Below are positions 1 through 8,563 of a stretch of DNA of 23,957 nt, in pieces; position 1 is the first letter of the stretch, and the number at the start of each line of letters is the position of its first letter. The DNA is from CAZZIZ01 sp964654535. GTDB taxonomy: Bacteria > Bacteroidota > Bacteroidia > Chitinophagales > UBA2359. The stretch lies in the NCBI GenBank assembly GCA_964654535.1, contig CAZZIZ010000028.1, forward strand, positions 1-23,957. Reading direction: 5' to 3'. A program made the position numbers and the translations under genes. Below the pieces are notes generated by a model, which saw only the letters and a program-made list of their open reading frames with translations, was not told where the DNA came from and made no database searches.

Positions 1-42
1 TGCTTTTTTCCAAGCAGCTAATGTTGTATCACGCGTTGCCAT
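1..42 (-). CDS. Possible 5' end of a gene running off the left edge
   Basis: Read on the minus strand, an ATG at 42-40 opens 14 codons (MATRDTTLAAWKKA) with no stop before the window edge. That would be the start of a gene diverging from the secreted protein at 295. No strong promoter or ribosome-binding site was seen. A competing reading is a plus-strand gene tail in the frame starting at base 2, which stops at 71-73 (ending ..RLTTEEVV). The two cannot both be coding. The product is unknown. The stretch 74-294 holds no other gene I can support. Confidence 0.25.
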   Translation of the reverse strand, partial: MATRDTTLAAWKKA

Positions 43-294
43 TGTCCGGCTTACAACTGAAGAGGTAGTTTAGAACTCTGAGACGTTCTTTTAATCGAAA
101 AATCACAGGAATAGAGATGATTCCTCGACTTCTTTCGAAACAGAGCGTTTAGAATAATTAGCTTAAATGCGATAATAAAGTGAACGAAAAGTTGAGATGG
201 GCTGAAAAAATGAACAATCGGCAGAATGAGACATTAATTGGCATAAAATTTGACGCCGTTGGTACAAGAAGCTAGTCCCAAAATACAATTACTG

Positions 295-1878
295 ATGAAG
301 AACCAGATCGTACTTACAATTATCGCTTTTGCAGGATTTTTCAACTTTCAAACTATACAATCTCAGTCGTGTAACTGTACGGAGTATGTCTATTTGAATG
401 ATACGGCCGGCGACGCGACGCACAAATTCATTGTGAATGCAGACGGAACCCTAACTGAGCTTCTCAACGGTACCACGCCTTGGCTTACCGAACCTGGGTT
501 TTTATCTCCGCATGGTTTTGCTACAGATATTAATGGCAATGTGTACATCGCCGAAAGAGCCACCGGAGACATTCGAAAAATGAGTTGTGATGGGGTAGTA
601 CTGCCAGAATCTGAGTTTGTTATCAACGATGGTGGCACCAATTTTGGCTCAGTCGGAAACTATTTGTTTGCCAATTCAAGGGACGACCGGACAAGCGTGC
701 AAGCATACGATACTTGTACAGGAGCCTTTGTCGAAGATATTTGTTTTGAAGGTGTAACCAATAACTGGGGATTCCATATTAATGCTACTACCGAACAACT
801 ATACTTTAATGGTAGTGGTGGGCAGGTTGGAATCTACGTTGCAACAGTAGCAGATTTAGGAAATACGACCTGTGTACAACCATTGATTACACAAGGAACT
901 ACCATTCCTAATATAGGAGACAATTGGTTACCTCCAGGAGAAGAAGGATATGGACTTACAACTGATGAATTCGGAAACATTTATACCGTTGTTTCTCCCT
1001 CTTTCGGGAATGACAAAGCACAACTTTATAAATATGATTCAAGTGGAATCCTGCTCGCAACATCTATAATTGATGATGACAATGAGACTGGGACCGATGG
1101 TTTCTTTTCGAGCGCAGTAGGTATCGTATACAGCTCCACTACTGGTATGGTTTATACTTCTAATGGAACCGAATCAACTGCAGAAGACTGCATTTCTATA
1201 TTTGATTCAAATCTCAATTATATAGGTACTGGCTTTCCAAACCCACCTAGCGGTACGGGGCAGCTAGCAAAAGGAATAGGAATTGTAACAGAGTGTTGTC
1301 CGATTAATGCTACTACTACTATTGATACGCTGTTGTGTAATAGAACAATTGGAGAGGAATTACTTTTGCAAGATATTATTAACTGTAGTGGTCCCGTCTG
1401 TGAAGGAGCTTGGACGGCTGACAACAGCCAACACACTTTTGCTTACAACGAATGTTCGAATACTATAACTATTGACAATTTAAATGCCTGCGGAACATTT
1501 ACCCTAAACTCTGGAGGAGGAGGAGCCTTTGCACAATGCAGTCCTTTTACAATGACCGTAAATATCTGTACTTCGTCACCAAGTGATCCAGTAATTTCCA
1601 TTACAGATAATATTTGCATTCCAAGTACGCCCGGGAGTATAAATGTTGACACACCGTGTAGCATGGGTAGCATATTAGAATATTCTACTGATGGTGGATT
1701 GAACTGGTCAACTGTTCCACCGACTTATGATAACTCCAACCCCATAACGGTACGAGCACGTTGTATAGACAGCATCAATGGAGAATGTACGAGCGCGGAA
1801 ACTGCCGATATTACTTCAGTGCCTCAAGAATGCTGTCCTGTTGATAATTGCGCAGGTATTACGGTTACGCCTAACTAA
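295..1878 (+). CDS. Secreted propeller protein, apparently truncated, no T9SS sorting domain
   Basis: This encodes 527 residues from the ATG at 295. An in-frame TTG at 250 is possible, but the ATG puts a signal peptide at the very N-terminus (MKNQIVLTIIAFAGFF.., cleavage near residue 24). Residues about 30-330 have the rhythm of an NHL/SMP-30-like beta-propeller, with repeated blades such as HGFATDINGNVYIAE and YGLTTDEFGNIYTV. Residues about 335-527 are Cys-rich and adhesin-like, with ECCP marking both ends of the segment. Large Bacteroidota surface proteins of this style normally end in a T9SS sorting domain or a gliding-motility-associated domain. This one stops at ..DNCAGITVTPN without either. 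It may therefore be the 5' part of a larger, broken adhesin, or be exported and soluble. Exact function is unknown. Confidence 0.8.
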   Translation: MKNQIVLTIIAFAGFFNFQTIQSQSCNCTEYVYLNDTAGDATHKFIVNADGTLTELLNGTTPWLTEPGFLSPHGFATDINGNVYIAERATGDIRKMSCDGVVLPESEFVINDGGTNFGSVGNYLFANSRDDRTSVQAYDTCTGAFVEDICFEGVTNNWGFHINATTEQLYFNGSGGQVGIYVATVADLGNTTCVQPLITQGTTIPNIGDNWLPPGEEGYGLTTDEFGNIYTVVSPSFGNDKAQLYKYDSSGILLATSIIDDDNETGTDGFFSSAVGIVYSSTTGMVYTSNGTESTAEDCISIFDSNLNYIGTGFPNPPSGTGQLAKGIGIVTECCPINATTTIDTLLCNRTIGEELLLQDIINCSGPVCEGAWTADNSQHTFAYNECSNTITIDNLNACGTFTLNSGGGGAFAQCSPFTMTVNICTSSPSDPVISITDNICIPSTPGSINVDTPCSMGSILEYSTDGGLNWSTVPPTYDNSNPITVRARCIDSINGECTSAETADITSVPQECCPVDNCAGITVTPN

Positions 1879-1964
1879 GTAGTAACAATATATCACTACT
1901 GCCTTCAGGCATTGTTGTGTGTTTCGCTTTCCTTATTGGCGAGATCGGCAAGCGTGCGTTTCCT

Positions 1965-2217
1965 TCATAAAACATTTCCAAAAACCTTCAGGGTAATGTC
2001 CTGGTCACTCTGAATTGGCTTCTTGACGAGCGAATCCGCGTCGAACTGCTAGTATTTGTCGATAAGTGGTATTCTCCAATCGCCCACCACGTACGGACGT
2101 ACATTGCGGCGAATATAAATGGCTCCAAAGCCATAATCCTTCCCATCCAGCATTCCATCGATCCCATCCTGCAGCTCATCTCATTTTCTCCAATTCCACT
2201 TTGGTTTGCATATACAT
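1965..2217 (-). pseudogene. Decayed minus-strand gene remnant (frameshift plus internal stop)
   Basis: The minus strand carries a protein-like reading in pieces. ATG at 2217 (or 2211) gives MYMQTKVELEKMR, then the frame is lost near 2176-2183. Reading resumes as DELQDGIDGMLDGKDYGFG.. and continues to IPLIDKY. An in-frame TAG at 2051-2049 interrupts it. The same frame continues QFDADSLVKKPIQSD.. to GNVL and a TGA at 1967-1965. The composition of the pieces looks like real protein rather than noise, so I read this as a dead gene of roughly 85 codons. The family is not recognised. It sits directly behind the truncated-looking adhesin, which suggests a rearrangement here. A conserved functional gene on this strand is excluded by the stop unless the sequence contains errors. 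Confidence 0.45.
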
Positions 2218-2220
2218 TTG
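2213..2220 (+). promoter_or_regulatory. Candidate Bacteroidota -7 box
   Basis: TACATTTG matches the TAnnTTTG -7 consensus used by the Bacteroidota primary sigma factor. It lies 18 nt before the ATG at 2239, implying a short leader. A clear TTG -33 box at the expected distance is not evident, so the call rests on the -7 box and its position. Confidence 0.35.
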
Positions 2221-2238
2221 AATAAAATTTAAACTCCA

Positions 2239-4983
2239 ATGCAAAAACTACTTACTTCGCTACTATTAGTCCTCTCAAGCTCCTTCGCCGTTCTTAGTGC
2301 TCAAGAAATCTGCTTCAACCGCATCGACGATGACGGAGACGGCTACATAGACTGCTCCGACCCCGAATGCTTCAATGCCAGCAGCTGCTGGCAATGCGAA
2401 ACCGAATTTTACCAAGTGCATAGCAACTCGGTTATTGTTTCCTTAGATCCCGCCAGCGGGGTTTACAATGAGATCGGTACGATTTCTGGAGCAAGCGCCA
2501 TAAATGGCGCACAATTCAACCACGTTGATGGTCACGTTTACGCACCCTGCACAATAAATGGTGAACACAAACTCGGTATGCTTTCCCAAGACGGAAGCGT
2601 GACCGATACCGGACTGGTGCTGCCTGGAACAGGCATCTTTTATGTTGGCGCAATCAGCGGAGACGGCGTGATGTATCTCAGTAATTCTAGTGGCATTCAC
2701 TATGTCGACTTAAAAGAAGAAACCTTGTCGGTAGTAAATACTGGTGCTCCGCATCCGAATGTTGCCGACTTCGCGCTGGATATCACTAAGAATCTTTTTT
2801 ACGGAGTTGCTTCTGGAGGAGTACTCAAAGTTTTTAATCCTTTCGATTTAACGGTCACGCCTTATCAACTGGCCGGAAGTATCGTTTCAGATAGCGGAGG
2901 ATACGGCGCAGCTTGGTCTTGCGTAGACGGTTCCTTTTTCGCTTACAACAACTCTTCGGGCAAAATTTACAGCGTCAACATCAATGACCTTACCGCTACG
3001 CAAGTATTGAATGCCACTGGTAATCTATCTATCAACGACGGCTTTAACTGTGTCATGTCTCCACCGCCTTTTGAAACCAAATGTAACAATGGCCTGGACG
3101 ATGATGGCGATGGCTTCCCCGACTGCGATGATCCAGACTGCTACAATTCCAATGCTTGTATCGTAGAAATTTGCAATAATGGGATAGACGACGACCTAGA
3201 CGGCTGGGCCGACTGTGATGATACCGAATGTCAGTATTTGGAATTTTGTAACGAGATATGCGACAACGGAATCGATGACAATGGCAATGGATTGGCAGAT
3301 GGTGAGGATGCACAGTGCTCGACGGGAAGTGCTATTGCTGGCGGTTTGGAATCGAATCCACGACTGTCAGACAAAATTGCCGCAAGAAACTATAAGCGAA
3401 GTAAAGAGACGAACTACGTTTATCGAAACAGAAAGGCCGGTTTGGTGCCCTTCCAAACATTGGGTTTGAAATCTGAAATCACTATCGAAGATTTTATTCC
3501 CGACACAATGTGGGATGCCTATGTTGCCGAAAGTACTCCTGATGACTTGACGGGTATAACCAATGCAACGACGGTTTCAGCTGCGGACTATTATGTCAAT
3601 GATGTAAGAGTGGGCACTATTCTGGGTATTGAAACCAGCGCGGGTGTGTACGAACACGCCAAGTACATCTGCGATCGTTCGGAAGGAGCTCGCCTGGTGG
3701 ACGTTTCTTTTCTCTACGCTGCTGGCGGCAATTTTATATCCTACGAAATGCTTTCTGCCGCAGGCAACTCAGAATACGCCGTCAGTTTTTCTGCACATAA
3801 GCTTGGCGATGGTTTTAATATTGAAAGTCACTGGGACTTAGAGCAGTTTCCTGAAGATGAATATTACTACAACTTCCAGATCTGGGCGAAGTCTTATCCC
3901 GAGTTGATAGACCTACTAGAAGCGGTTTTAGAGCGTATTGATAGCGCTGGAAACATTCAATCCATAAACTCTTCGGCTTTGCCTCAAGTATTCATAACCT
4001 ACGTGACTTATGAGAATGCTGCGGTTAAAATGCGGGTGCGTAATAAAAACAACACTCCTTCGGTAAACGTTGCAGGCATACTTAGAAGAACAGAGTTTGG
4101 TGAGATGGAGGAGTTCAGCGCAAGCCAAATGCTCACTGGAGCTCAAGAAGAGTGGGTCCACTTGGAAACGGGGCACTTATACGATTTTGGTTTGAGTCTT
4201 ATTCCTAGTGAGGGTGCAGCAGATGAGGTTTTCATCGCCGATGGTGTATGGGGTTTAGACGCAAACCCCGAATATGCAAGCGTACAGAACTATCAAGTGA
4301 TGCCTGAGGAGCATTATATGAACGAAGAAGTTTTTCAAATAGAACGTTCGGTTGAGCTAAGTGCGCAAGTTAAAGATTACGCAAATGTTTATAGAGCGCT
4401 GGGACCGAAGTTCTTGGCTCAAGACGTTAACGAGTTCAATAGTCTGGTCTTTGAAGGGAGTGGTGAAGGAACGCTTGAAGTTACTCTTATGAAGGAGTCT
4501 ATTGAAAACTGGACGGATCAGTTTCGAACGACTATTTACCTCGATGAAGAAAAGAAATTGTTTGTCTTGAGTAAAGGAGATTTTGAATCTCAGGCTTTTG
4601 ACCATATAGATTTCAGTGACCTTACTATGGTAGTATTTAGTTTAAAAGGAAATCTTGAGACTTTTGAACAGAAAAGCTTGTCAATTGAATCGGCACGTTT
4701 CGAAAATAGACTTCTTGCCGGAATCGATGACGCCACTATACAAGATGCTCAGCTTGTTAGCCCTAATCCAGTTGTTGATGTAATGCGAATTACTGACTTG
4801 GATAAATATGCTAGCTCAGAGCGGATAGTGATTTATAATTCGAGTGGCAAAGGAATAAGTACTTACAGGATTGACAGCAACATTATGGAAATTGATTTAT
4901 CGAATTTGATTCCCGGTTTGTATATGTATAGCCTTGAAGGCATTACGGGCGTTTTGGCTTCAGGCAAATTTATAAGACAGTAA
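2239..4983 (+). CDS. T9SS-exported surface protein with MopE-like calcium motifs and a propeller
   Basis: This encodes 914 residues. A signal peptide (MQKLLTSLLLVLSSSFAVLSA) is cleaved near residue 21. A MopE-like Cys/Asp cluster follows at residues 25-50 (NRIDDDGDGYIDCSDPEC). A propeller-like domain spans about 53-275 and is followed by three more clusters (about 282-306, 312-338, 340-360), each with NNG or DNG, a DDDGDG-type loop and paired Cys. Such loops are typical of calcium binding. Residues about 365-830 form a large unrecognised region. Its last part (NWTDQFRTTIYLDEEKK) has the feel of a galactose-binding-like beta-sandwich, but this is weak. The C-terminal ~80 residues (LVSPNPVVDVMRIT.. 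to ASGKFIRQ) form a type A T9SS sorting domain, so the protein should be secreted across the outer membrane and probably anchored. Role unknown, possibly adhesion. Confidence 0.88.
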   Translation: MQKLLTSLLLVLSSSFAVLSAQEICFNRIDDDGDGYIDCSDPECFNASSCWQCETEFYQVHSNSVIVSLDPASGVYNEIGTISGASAINGAQFNHVDGHVYAPCTINGEHKLGMLSQDGSVTDTGLVLPGTGIFYVGAISGDGVMYLSNSSGIHYVDLKEETLSVVNTGAPHPNVADFALDITKNLFYGVASGGVLKVFNPFDLTVTPYQLAGSIVSDSGGYGAAWSCVDGSFFAYNNSSGKIYSVNINDLTATQVLNATGNLSINDGFNCVMSPPPFETKCNNGLDDDGDGFPDCDDPDCYNSNACIVEICNNGIDDDLDGWADCDDTECQYLEFCNEICDNGIDDNGNGLADGEDAQCSTGSAIAGGLESNPRLSDKIAARNYKRSKETNYVYRNRKAGLVPFQTLGLKSEITIEDFIPDTMWDAYVAESTPDDLTGITNATTVSAADYYVNDVRVGTILGIETSAGVYEHAKYICDRSEGARLVDVSFLYAAGGNFISYEMLSAAGNSEYAVSFSAHKLGDGFNIESHWDLEQFPEDEYYYNFQIWAKSYPELIDLLEAVLERIDSAGNIQSINSSALPQVFITYVTYENAAVKMRVRNKNNTPSVNVAGILRRTEFGEMEEFSASQMLTGAQEEWVHLETGHLYDFGLSLIPSEGAADEVFIADGVWGLDANPEYASVQNYQVMPEEHYMNEEVFQIERSVELSAQVKDYANVYRALGPKFLAQDVNEFNSLVFEGSGEGTLEVTLMKESIENWTDQFRTTIYLDEEKKLFVLSKGDFESQAFDHIDFSDLTMVVFSLKGNLETFEQKSLSIESARFENRLLAGIDDATIQDAQLVSPNPVVDVMRITDLDKYASSERIVIYNSSGKGISTYRIDSNIMEIDLSNLIPGLYMYSLEGITGVLASGKFIRQ

Positions 4984-5016
4984 CTATATGGCGATTGTAC
5001 TGTTCGTTTAATGGGC

Positions 5017-5049
5017 AAAAGGAATCGTCGTTTAGGCGGTTCCTTTTTT
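5017..5049. terminator. Bidirectional intrinsic terminator
   Basis: AAAAGGAA (5017-5024) pairs with TTCCTTTT (5040-5047) around an inner CGTC/GGCG stem, with A-tract on one side and T-tract on the other. It lies between the convergent ends of the T9SS gene (stop 4983) and the H-NOX operon (last stop 5058), so it can serve both strands. Confidence 0.7.
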
Positions 5050-5057
5050 GATAAAAC

Positions 5058-5591
5058 TTATTCGATGATTATTGCTTCATTAAAATTTGCAACATATTCA
5101 GCAAGCTGTTGAAAATAGAGCGTATCCACAACTCGTGGAATGTTAATCGATAAAAATCTCGTGTCCCGCTCCTTAGTCAACTGGTTAGAGGTTTTAAACG
5201 GCTTTTCACAATTTATTCCGCCTGTAATAATCAATGAACTGAATTCAACGAAACATGTATCACATGGTTCATTTTTTAAATAGTATCGACTTGTTTTAAC
5301 TTTTATTTTACCAATTTCATCAAGAGGGAGCTCGGAATGAGAGTGAGAAGTTATATCGTAAACGGTTCCATCCAATTGGTTTATTAAGCTCTCTATTAAC
5401 TCGGTGTCTATAATTAAGGTGTCATTCCTGATAGAAAAATTATAATCAGCGTCTTGGTCTTTTTTGTACTGCGATTGTATAGAGGTATCTCCTTCGAATG
5501 AAACACTAGAGCCTATATGATAGAGTATACTGTCCACCTGAGCGGAAGTCAAAAGGGGAAAGAAAAAGACTAATAAAATGATTCGATTCAT
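5058..5591 (-). CDS. Small exported protein of unknown function, last gene of the H-NOX operon
   Basis: This encodes 177 residues with a clear signal peptide (MNRIILLVFFFPLLTSA, then QVDS). No lipobox cysteine, T9SS domain or later membrane segment is visible, so the mature protein is probably periplasmic. Three cysteines occur at 110, 113 and 128, the first two as CDTC, a CxxC pair that could bind metal or form a disulphide. I do not recognise the family. The ATG is only 11 nt after the stop of the LytTR regulator and no terminator lies between, so it should be co-transcribed with the NO-sensing phosphorelay. It may be an output or accessory of that system. The bidirectional terminator at 5017-5049 closes the operon. 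Confidence 0.75.
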   Translation of the reverse strand: MNRIILLVFFFPLLTSAQVDSILYHIGSSVSFEGDTSIQSQYKKDQDADYNFSIRNDTLIIDTELIESLINQLDGTVYDITSHSHSELPLDEIGKIKVKTSRYYLKNEPCDTCFVEFSSLIITGGINCEKPFKTSNQLTKERDTRFLSINIPRVVDTLYFQQLAEYVANFNEAIIIE

Positions 5592-5602
5592 CGAGCATAA
5601 AT

Positions 5603-6310
5603 TTACAAAGTATTCAATCTATTTAGCAAATCCGACTTGTAACTTCTACTAATTGGAACTACTTGATTGTTAATCAGTATGCCAGAATCTTCAATGTCCA
5701 CTATTTTGGAAACATTGATAACAAAAGAGCGATGCACTTTTACAAACTGCTTGGGAGACAAACGACTTTCAATATTCTTTATAGTGGAACGAACAATGTG
5801 TTGATTATTGTCATCCATTTTAATAAGCACATAATCTCCTTTGGCTTCGACCAAGGCTATCTTAGCTGTGGTTATTCTGGTGAGCCGACGATCTACGTTT
5901 ACAAAAAAATCTTTTTCGTAAGTCGATTCTACTTCAGCTGCTGCCGAGCCATTGGAGCTTTCCCTTGGTTTTAAGCGTTCCACCGCTTTTAAAAAGCGAG
6001 GCAGTTCCACTGGTTTTATTAAATAGTCCAGTGCATCTACCTCAAAGGCTTCAATTGCTTTGCTTGGATCGCTGGTCGTGAAGATAACCTGTGGGGGATT
6101 TTTCATAGTTTTTAGAAAATCGAACCCGTTTAGCTCAGGCATATGAATATCGAGAAAAAGCAAATCGACATTATCTAGATGTCGCAAACCTTCGGCTGCT
6201 TCTAAAGCAGAAGGGTATTCCGCCAAAACATTTAGGTAGTCGACCTTTTCGCAAAGTAGTTTTACGGTTTTGCGTGCAAATTCGTCGTCGTCAACAAGGA
6301 TACAGTTCAT
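5603..6310 (-). CDS. LytTR-family response regulator
   Basis: This encodes 235 residues. The N-terminal receiver (about 1-118) has the acidic triad D7-D9, phospho-acceptor Asp54 in LLFLDIHMPELNG, Thr79 in VIFTTS and Lys99 in YLIKPVE. The C-terminal LytTR DNA-binding domain (about 135-235) has the usual KGDYVLI, KQFVKVHRSFVINV and VPISRSY landmarks. Length and order are standard for LytTR regulators such as AlgR/LytR. The start codon overlaps the stop of the upstream receiver-HPt gene in an ATGA. That points to translational coupling and to this protein being the DNA-binding output of the H-NOX phosphorelay. Its targets are not visible from the sequence. LytTR proteins often autoregulate. Confidence 0.93.
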   Translation of the reverse strand: MNCILVDDDEFARKTVKLLCEKVDYLNVLAEYPSALEAAEGLRHLDNVDLLFLDIHMPELNGFDFLKTMKNPPQVIFTTSDPSKAIEAFEVDALDYLIKPVELPRFLKAVERLKPRESSNGSAAAEVESTYEKDFFVNVDRRLTRITTAKIALVEAKGDYVLIKMDDNNQHIVRSTIKNIESRLSPKQFVKVHRSFVINVSKIVDIEDSGILINNQVVPISRSYKSDLLNRLNTL

Positions 6311-6957
6311 GCTCTAATTTGTTTTATGTAATTGAGGGCGGTGTCAAGTATGTGGCTTATTTGCACGTCCTCGTCAGCGCTTAGTGGTGTTTCGTTACGT
6401 AATTGTTTTTCGTAACTAAGCAATTGAAAGCGAGACTGCTTCATTCCGAGAATGGCAATCTTATTCAGTGCTTTATGAATAACCGCTGACTTTTCTTTGC
6501 AGGAAGCTGAAGGCAATTCGGTCAATTTCGACTTGGTGGCAACCAATTCTTTCTCAATCAAATCAACCAGTTGACTCTGAGATTCGTTATCATCTCCACA
6601 TAGTGCTTCGAGTTGTGAAGTGCTAAGCACATCAATGGAAAAGGCCGGTGATGAAGAAAGCATTTCTAGTTTAAAAGGTTTTTCAAAACAGATATATGGC
6701 GCTAGCGCTTTATTATCAATTTGATTACTAAGAATAATCAGTTTGCTGCTATCCCAATTGTGAATCTCGTCTAGTAGTTCATCAGGCCCGAGGTGTAAGT
6801 CGCTGACCACTAAATCGTATTGCTGATTTGCTTGGAAGCTATAAGCCGCTTCAAAAGTGTTGGCAATATCAATTTGTACGTCGCTATCTTGTAAAGCGCG
6901 CTGGAATATTTTTTGATCGACTAGATCGTCCTCTATGTATAGAATTCGTTTACTCAT
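6307..6957 (-). CDS. Receiver-HPt fusion, phosphorelay intermediate
   Basis: This encodes 216 residues. The N-terminal half is a receiver with acidic E9-D10-D11, phospho-acceptor Asp53 (LVVSDLHLGPDELL), Ser77 in LIILSNQ at the usual Thr/Ser position, and Lys93 in CFEKPFK. It is short, about 100 residues rather than 120, and seems reduced around helix 4. The C-terminal part (about 110-216) is helical and contains IHKALNKIAILGM. This resembles the HPt core HKLKGSAxxLG and makes His161 the likely phospho-histidine. Such a protein can move phosphate from a kinase to a second receiver. The start overlaps the upstream CheY-like gene by one base (TAATG) and the end overlaps the LytTR gene by ATGA, so the three are coupled. 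The receiver is well supported; the HPt assignment is motif-based. Confidence 0.82.
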   Translation of the reverse strand: MSKRILYIEDDLVDQKIFQRALQDSDVQIDIANTFEAAYSFQANQQYDLVVSDLHLGPDELLDEIHNWDSSKLIILSNQIDNKALAPYICFEKPFKLEMLSSSPAFSIDVLSTSQLEALCGDDNESQSQLVDLIEKELVATKSKLTELPSASCKEKSAVIHKALNKIAILGMKQSRFQLLSYEKQLRNETPLSADEDVQISHILDTALNYIKQIRA

Positions 6958-7367
6958 TAGCTGGCCACTTTACTAGCGCTCCAATAATTTGTAATAACTG
7001 AAATGAGATCTTGATAAGAATCAAAGTCATCGGGTTTGAGCATATAGCCTGCCACTTGATTATCGAAGCAAGCCAATCGATCGTCGGCAGCATTGGAAGT
7101 TGTAATGATTACCACTGGAATTCTTTTGAGGATGCTATCACTTTTTACGCTATCCAAAAATTCCAGACCATTCATTTTTGGCATATTTAAGTCAAGCAAA
7201 ATTAACTTCGGTAACTGATGTTTGTTGCTACTCAAATAATCCAATGCCTCTTCGCCATCATAGGAACTTACAATCTCGCAGTCTAAATGAAACTTCTTAA
7301 AAGTGTTCCTAAGTTTGATGTGTTCAAGCTGGTCGTCATCGACCAACATCAACGCCTGATTATCCAT
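6957..7367 (-). CDS. CheY-like single-domain response regulator
   Basis: This encodes 136 residues from the ATG at 7367. A longer reading starting at 7403 would overlap the kinase gene and add a non-conserved stretch, so the ATG just before DNQALMLVDDD is preferred. It is a stand-alone receiver of the Rcp1-like type often paired with Bacteroidota and cyanobacterial PAS kinases. It has the triad D10-D12, phospho-acceptor Asp59 in LILLDLNMPKMNG, TT in VVIITTS and Lys in GYMLKPDD. There is no output domain. It starts 13 nt after the PAS kinase stop and is the most likely direct phosphate acceptor or competing sink for that kinase. Its stop overlaps the next start by one base. Confidence 0.92.
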   Translation of the reverse strand: MDNQALMLVDDDQLEHIKLRNTFKKFHLDCEIVSSYDGEEALDYLSSNKHQLPKLILLDLNMPKMNGLEFLDSVKSDSILKRIPVVIITTSNAADDRLACFDNQVAGYMLKPDDFDSYQDLISVITNYWSASKVAS

Positions 7368-7380
7368 GAAATTGAAATTT

Positions 7381-8559
7381 CTAGTGAAATGCCGTTTTGG
7401 CAAGGGTAAAGGTGAATTCAGCGCCTCGACCTATCTCTGAACTCACAAATATTTTGCCACCGTATTGGTTTACGATGTTTTTGACAATGGATAGCCCAAT
7501 TCCGGTGTTTTTGGGGTCATTCTCAAGCGTAGTGAAGATTTTGAAAATTTTATTGTGGTACTTTTCAGGAATACCTTTGCCATTATCCGCCACCTTGAAT
7601 ATGAAGAAATCATCGTCTTCTGAGCCCTTTACTTCCACAATACCTGTTTCCTCATTACAGAATTTAACTGCGTTGTCAATGAGGTTTTGAAAAAGCTGAT
7701 GCATTTTGTGTCGATTGCATAAGAGAGTAGGGTAGCTACCAGTTTTCTTAATGACAACGTGCGCTGGTTTAAAAACGAATTGGATGACTGTATCTACGAC
7801 TTTGCCCAGCGCTACTTCATCCTCTTCTCCCTCATCAGATACTTTTGTATAGCGCATAATGCCATCAATCAATCCGGTCATTTTATCTAGACGTTCTTCT
7901 ATGGCCACCAGGTTTTCTTTGGCTTCGGCATTATATAGTTCACTGTAATCATCCTTCAACCATTCGAACAAAGTGCGCACTCCTTTTAACGGACTCTTTA
8001 AATCGTGACTTACCATTTGTGCAAAGGCCTCTAGCTCGGTATTTGAACGTTTCAATTCACTGAGTAAAGCGGCTTGTTTACTTTCCGCGTTTTTTTGATC
8101 TTGGATATCCTCCAATATTGAGAGGTGATATTTAAGGGATCCATCTTCGCGATAAACCGGAGCAATATGCAATTGACCCCAAAAAACGGAATTGTCTTTT
8201 CGTAAGTAACGTTTACTTACGCTGGTGTAAGATTCTTTCTTTTTATTGACTGTTTCGAAGTGGGTCTGCAGATTTGCACGATCTGCTTGATAAAGAGTAT
8301 CGGCTATACTCATTGCGCTTAACTCGTCAAGTGAATAACCTAGCATGGCACAGTACTTTGAATTCGCGTTGGTGTACTTACCATTAACACTCAAGGCAAT
8401 TCCAACTGAGGCATTTTCAAAGAGACTCAGTCTATCTTTCTCCAGTTCTTTATTGAGAAAATACAGTTCACGCGACTTCGCCTCGAGGATGTTCTCCGCG
8501 CTTTGGCGTGCACGTTGTTCACGAGCAAGCTTTCGCTTTAGTATTTCCTTTTCGTCCAA
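7381..8559 (-). CDS. hnoK: PAS sensor histidine kinase, H-NOX-associated (HnoK-like)
   Basis: This encodes 392 residues with no membrane segment, so it is cytosolic. The N-terminal ~45 residues are a charged coiled coil (KRKLAREQRARQSAENIL) of the type seen at the start of kinases partnered with H-NOX proteins. Then come a PAS domain (about 46-155), a HisKA dimerisation domain with His185 in MVSHDLKSPLKGV, and a HATPase domain with N-box NLIDNAVKF (292-300), DNGKGIPE (325-332) and GIGLSIVK (353-360). The start is a TTG at 8559, 4 nt after the H-NOX stop. An in-frame stop lies just upstream and no ATG is nearby, so this rare start is well supported. In studied systems H-NOX binds this kinase class and NO-bound H-NOX inhibits autophosphorylation; that control is inferred here. 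Confidence 0.93.
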   Translation of the reverse strand: MDEKEILKRKLAREQRARQSAENILEAKSRELYFLNKELEKDRLSLFENASVGIALSVNGKYTNANSKYCAMLGYSLDELSAMSIADTLYQADRANLQTHFETVNKKKESYTSVSKRYLRKDNSVFWGQLHIAPVYREDGSLKYHLSILEDIQDQKNAESKQAALLSELKRSNTELEAFAQMVSHDLKSPLKGVRTLFEWLKDDYSELYNAEAKENLVAIEERLDKMTGLIDGIMRYTKVSDEGEEDEVALGKVVDTVIQFVFKPAHVVIKKTGSYPTLLCNRHKMHQLFQNLIDNAVKFCNEETGIVEVKGSEDDDFFIFKVADNGKGIPEKYHNKIFKIFTTLENDPKNTGIGLSIVKNIVNQYGGKIFVSSEIGRGAEFTFTLAKTAFH

Positions 8560-8563
8560 TAGA

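Noticed and set aside
2..73. Plus-strand gene tail ending ..RLTTEEVV
   Set aside because: The opposite strand gives a more gene-like start (ATG at 42); 23 codons are not enough to choose it, so it is mentioned only as an alternative.
295..1878. Reading the first secreted protein as a complete T9SS substrate
   Set aside because: No PNP or terminal KxIVR-like sorting domain is found at its C-terminus or in other frames just downstream.
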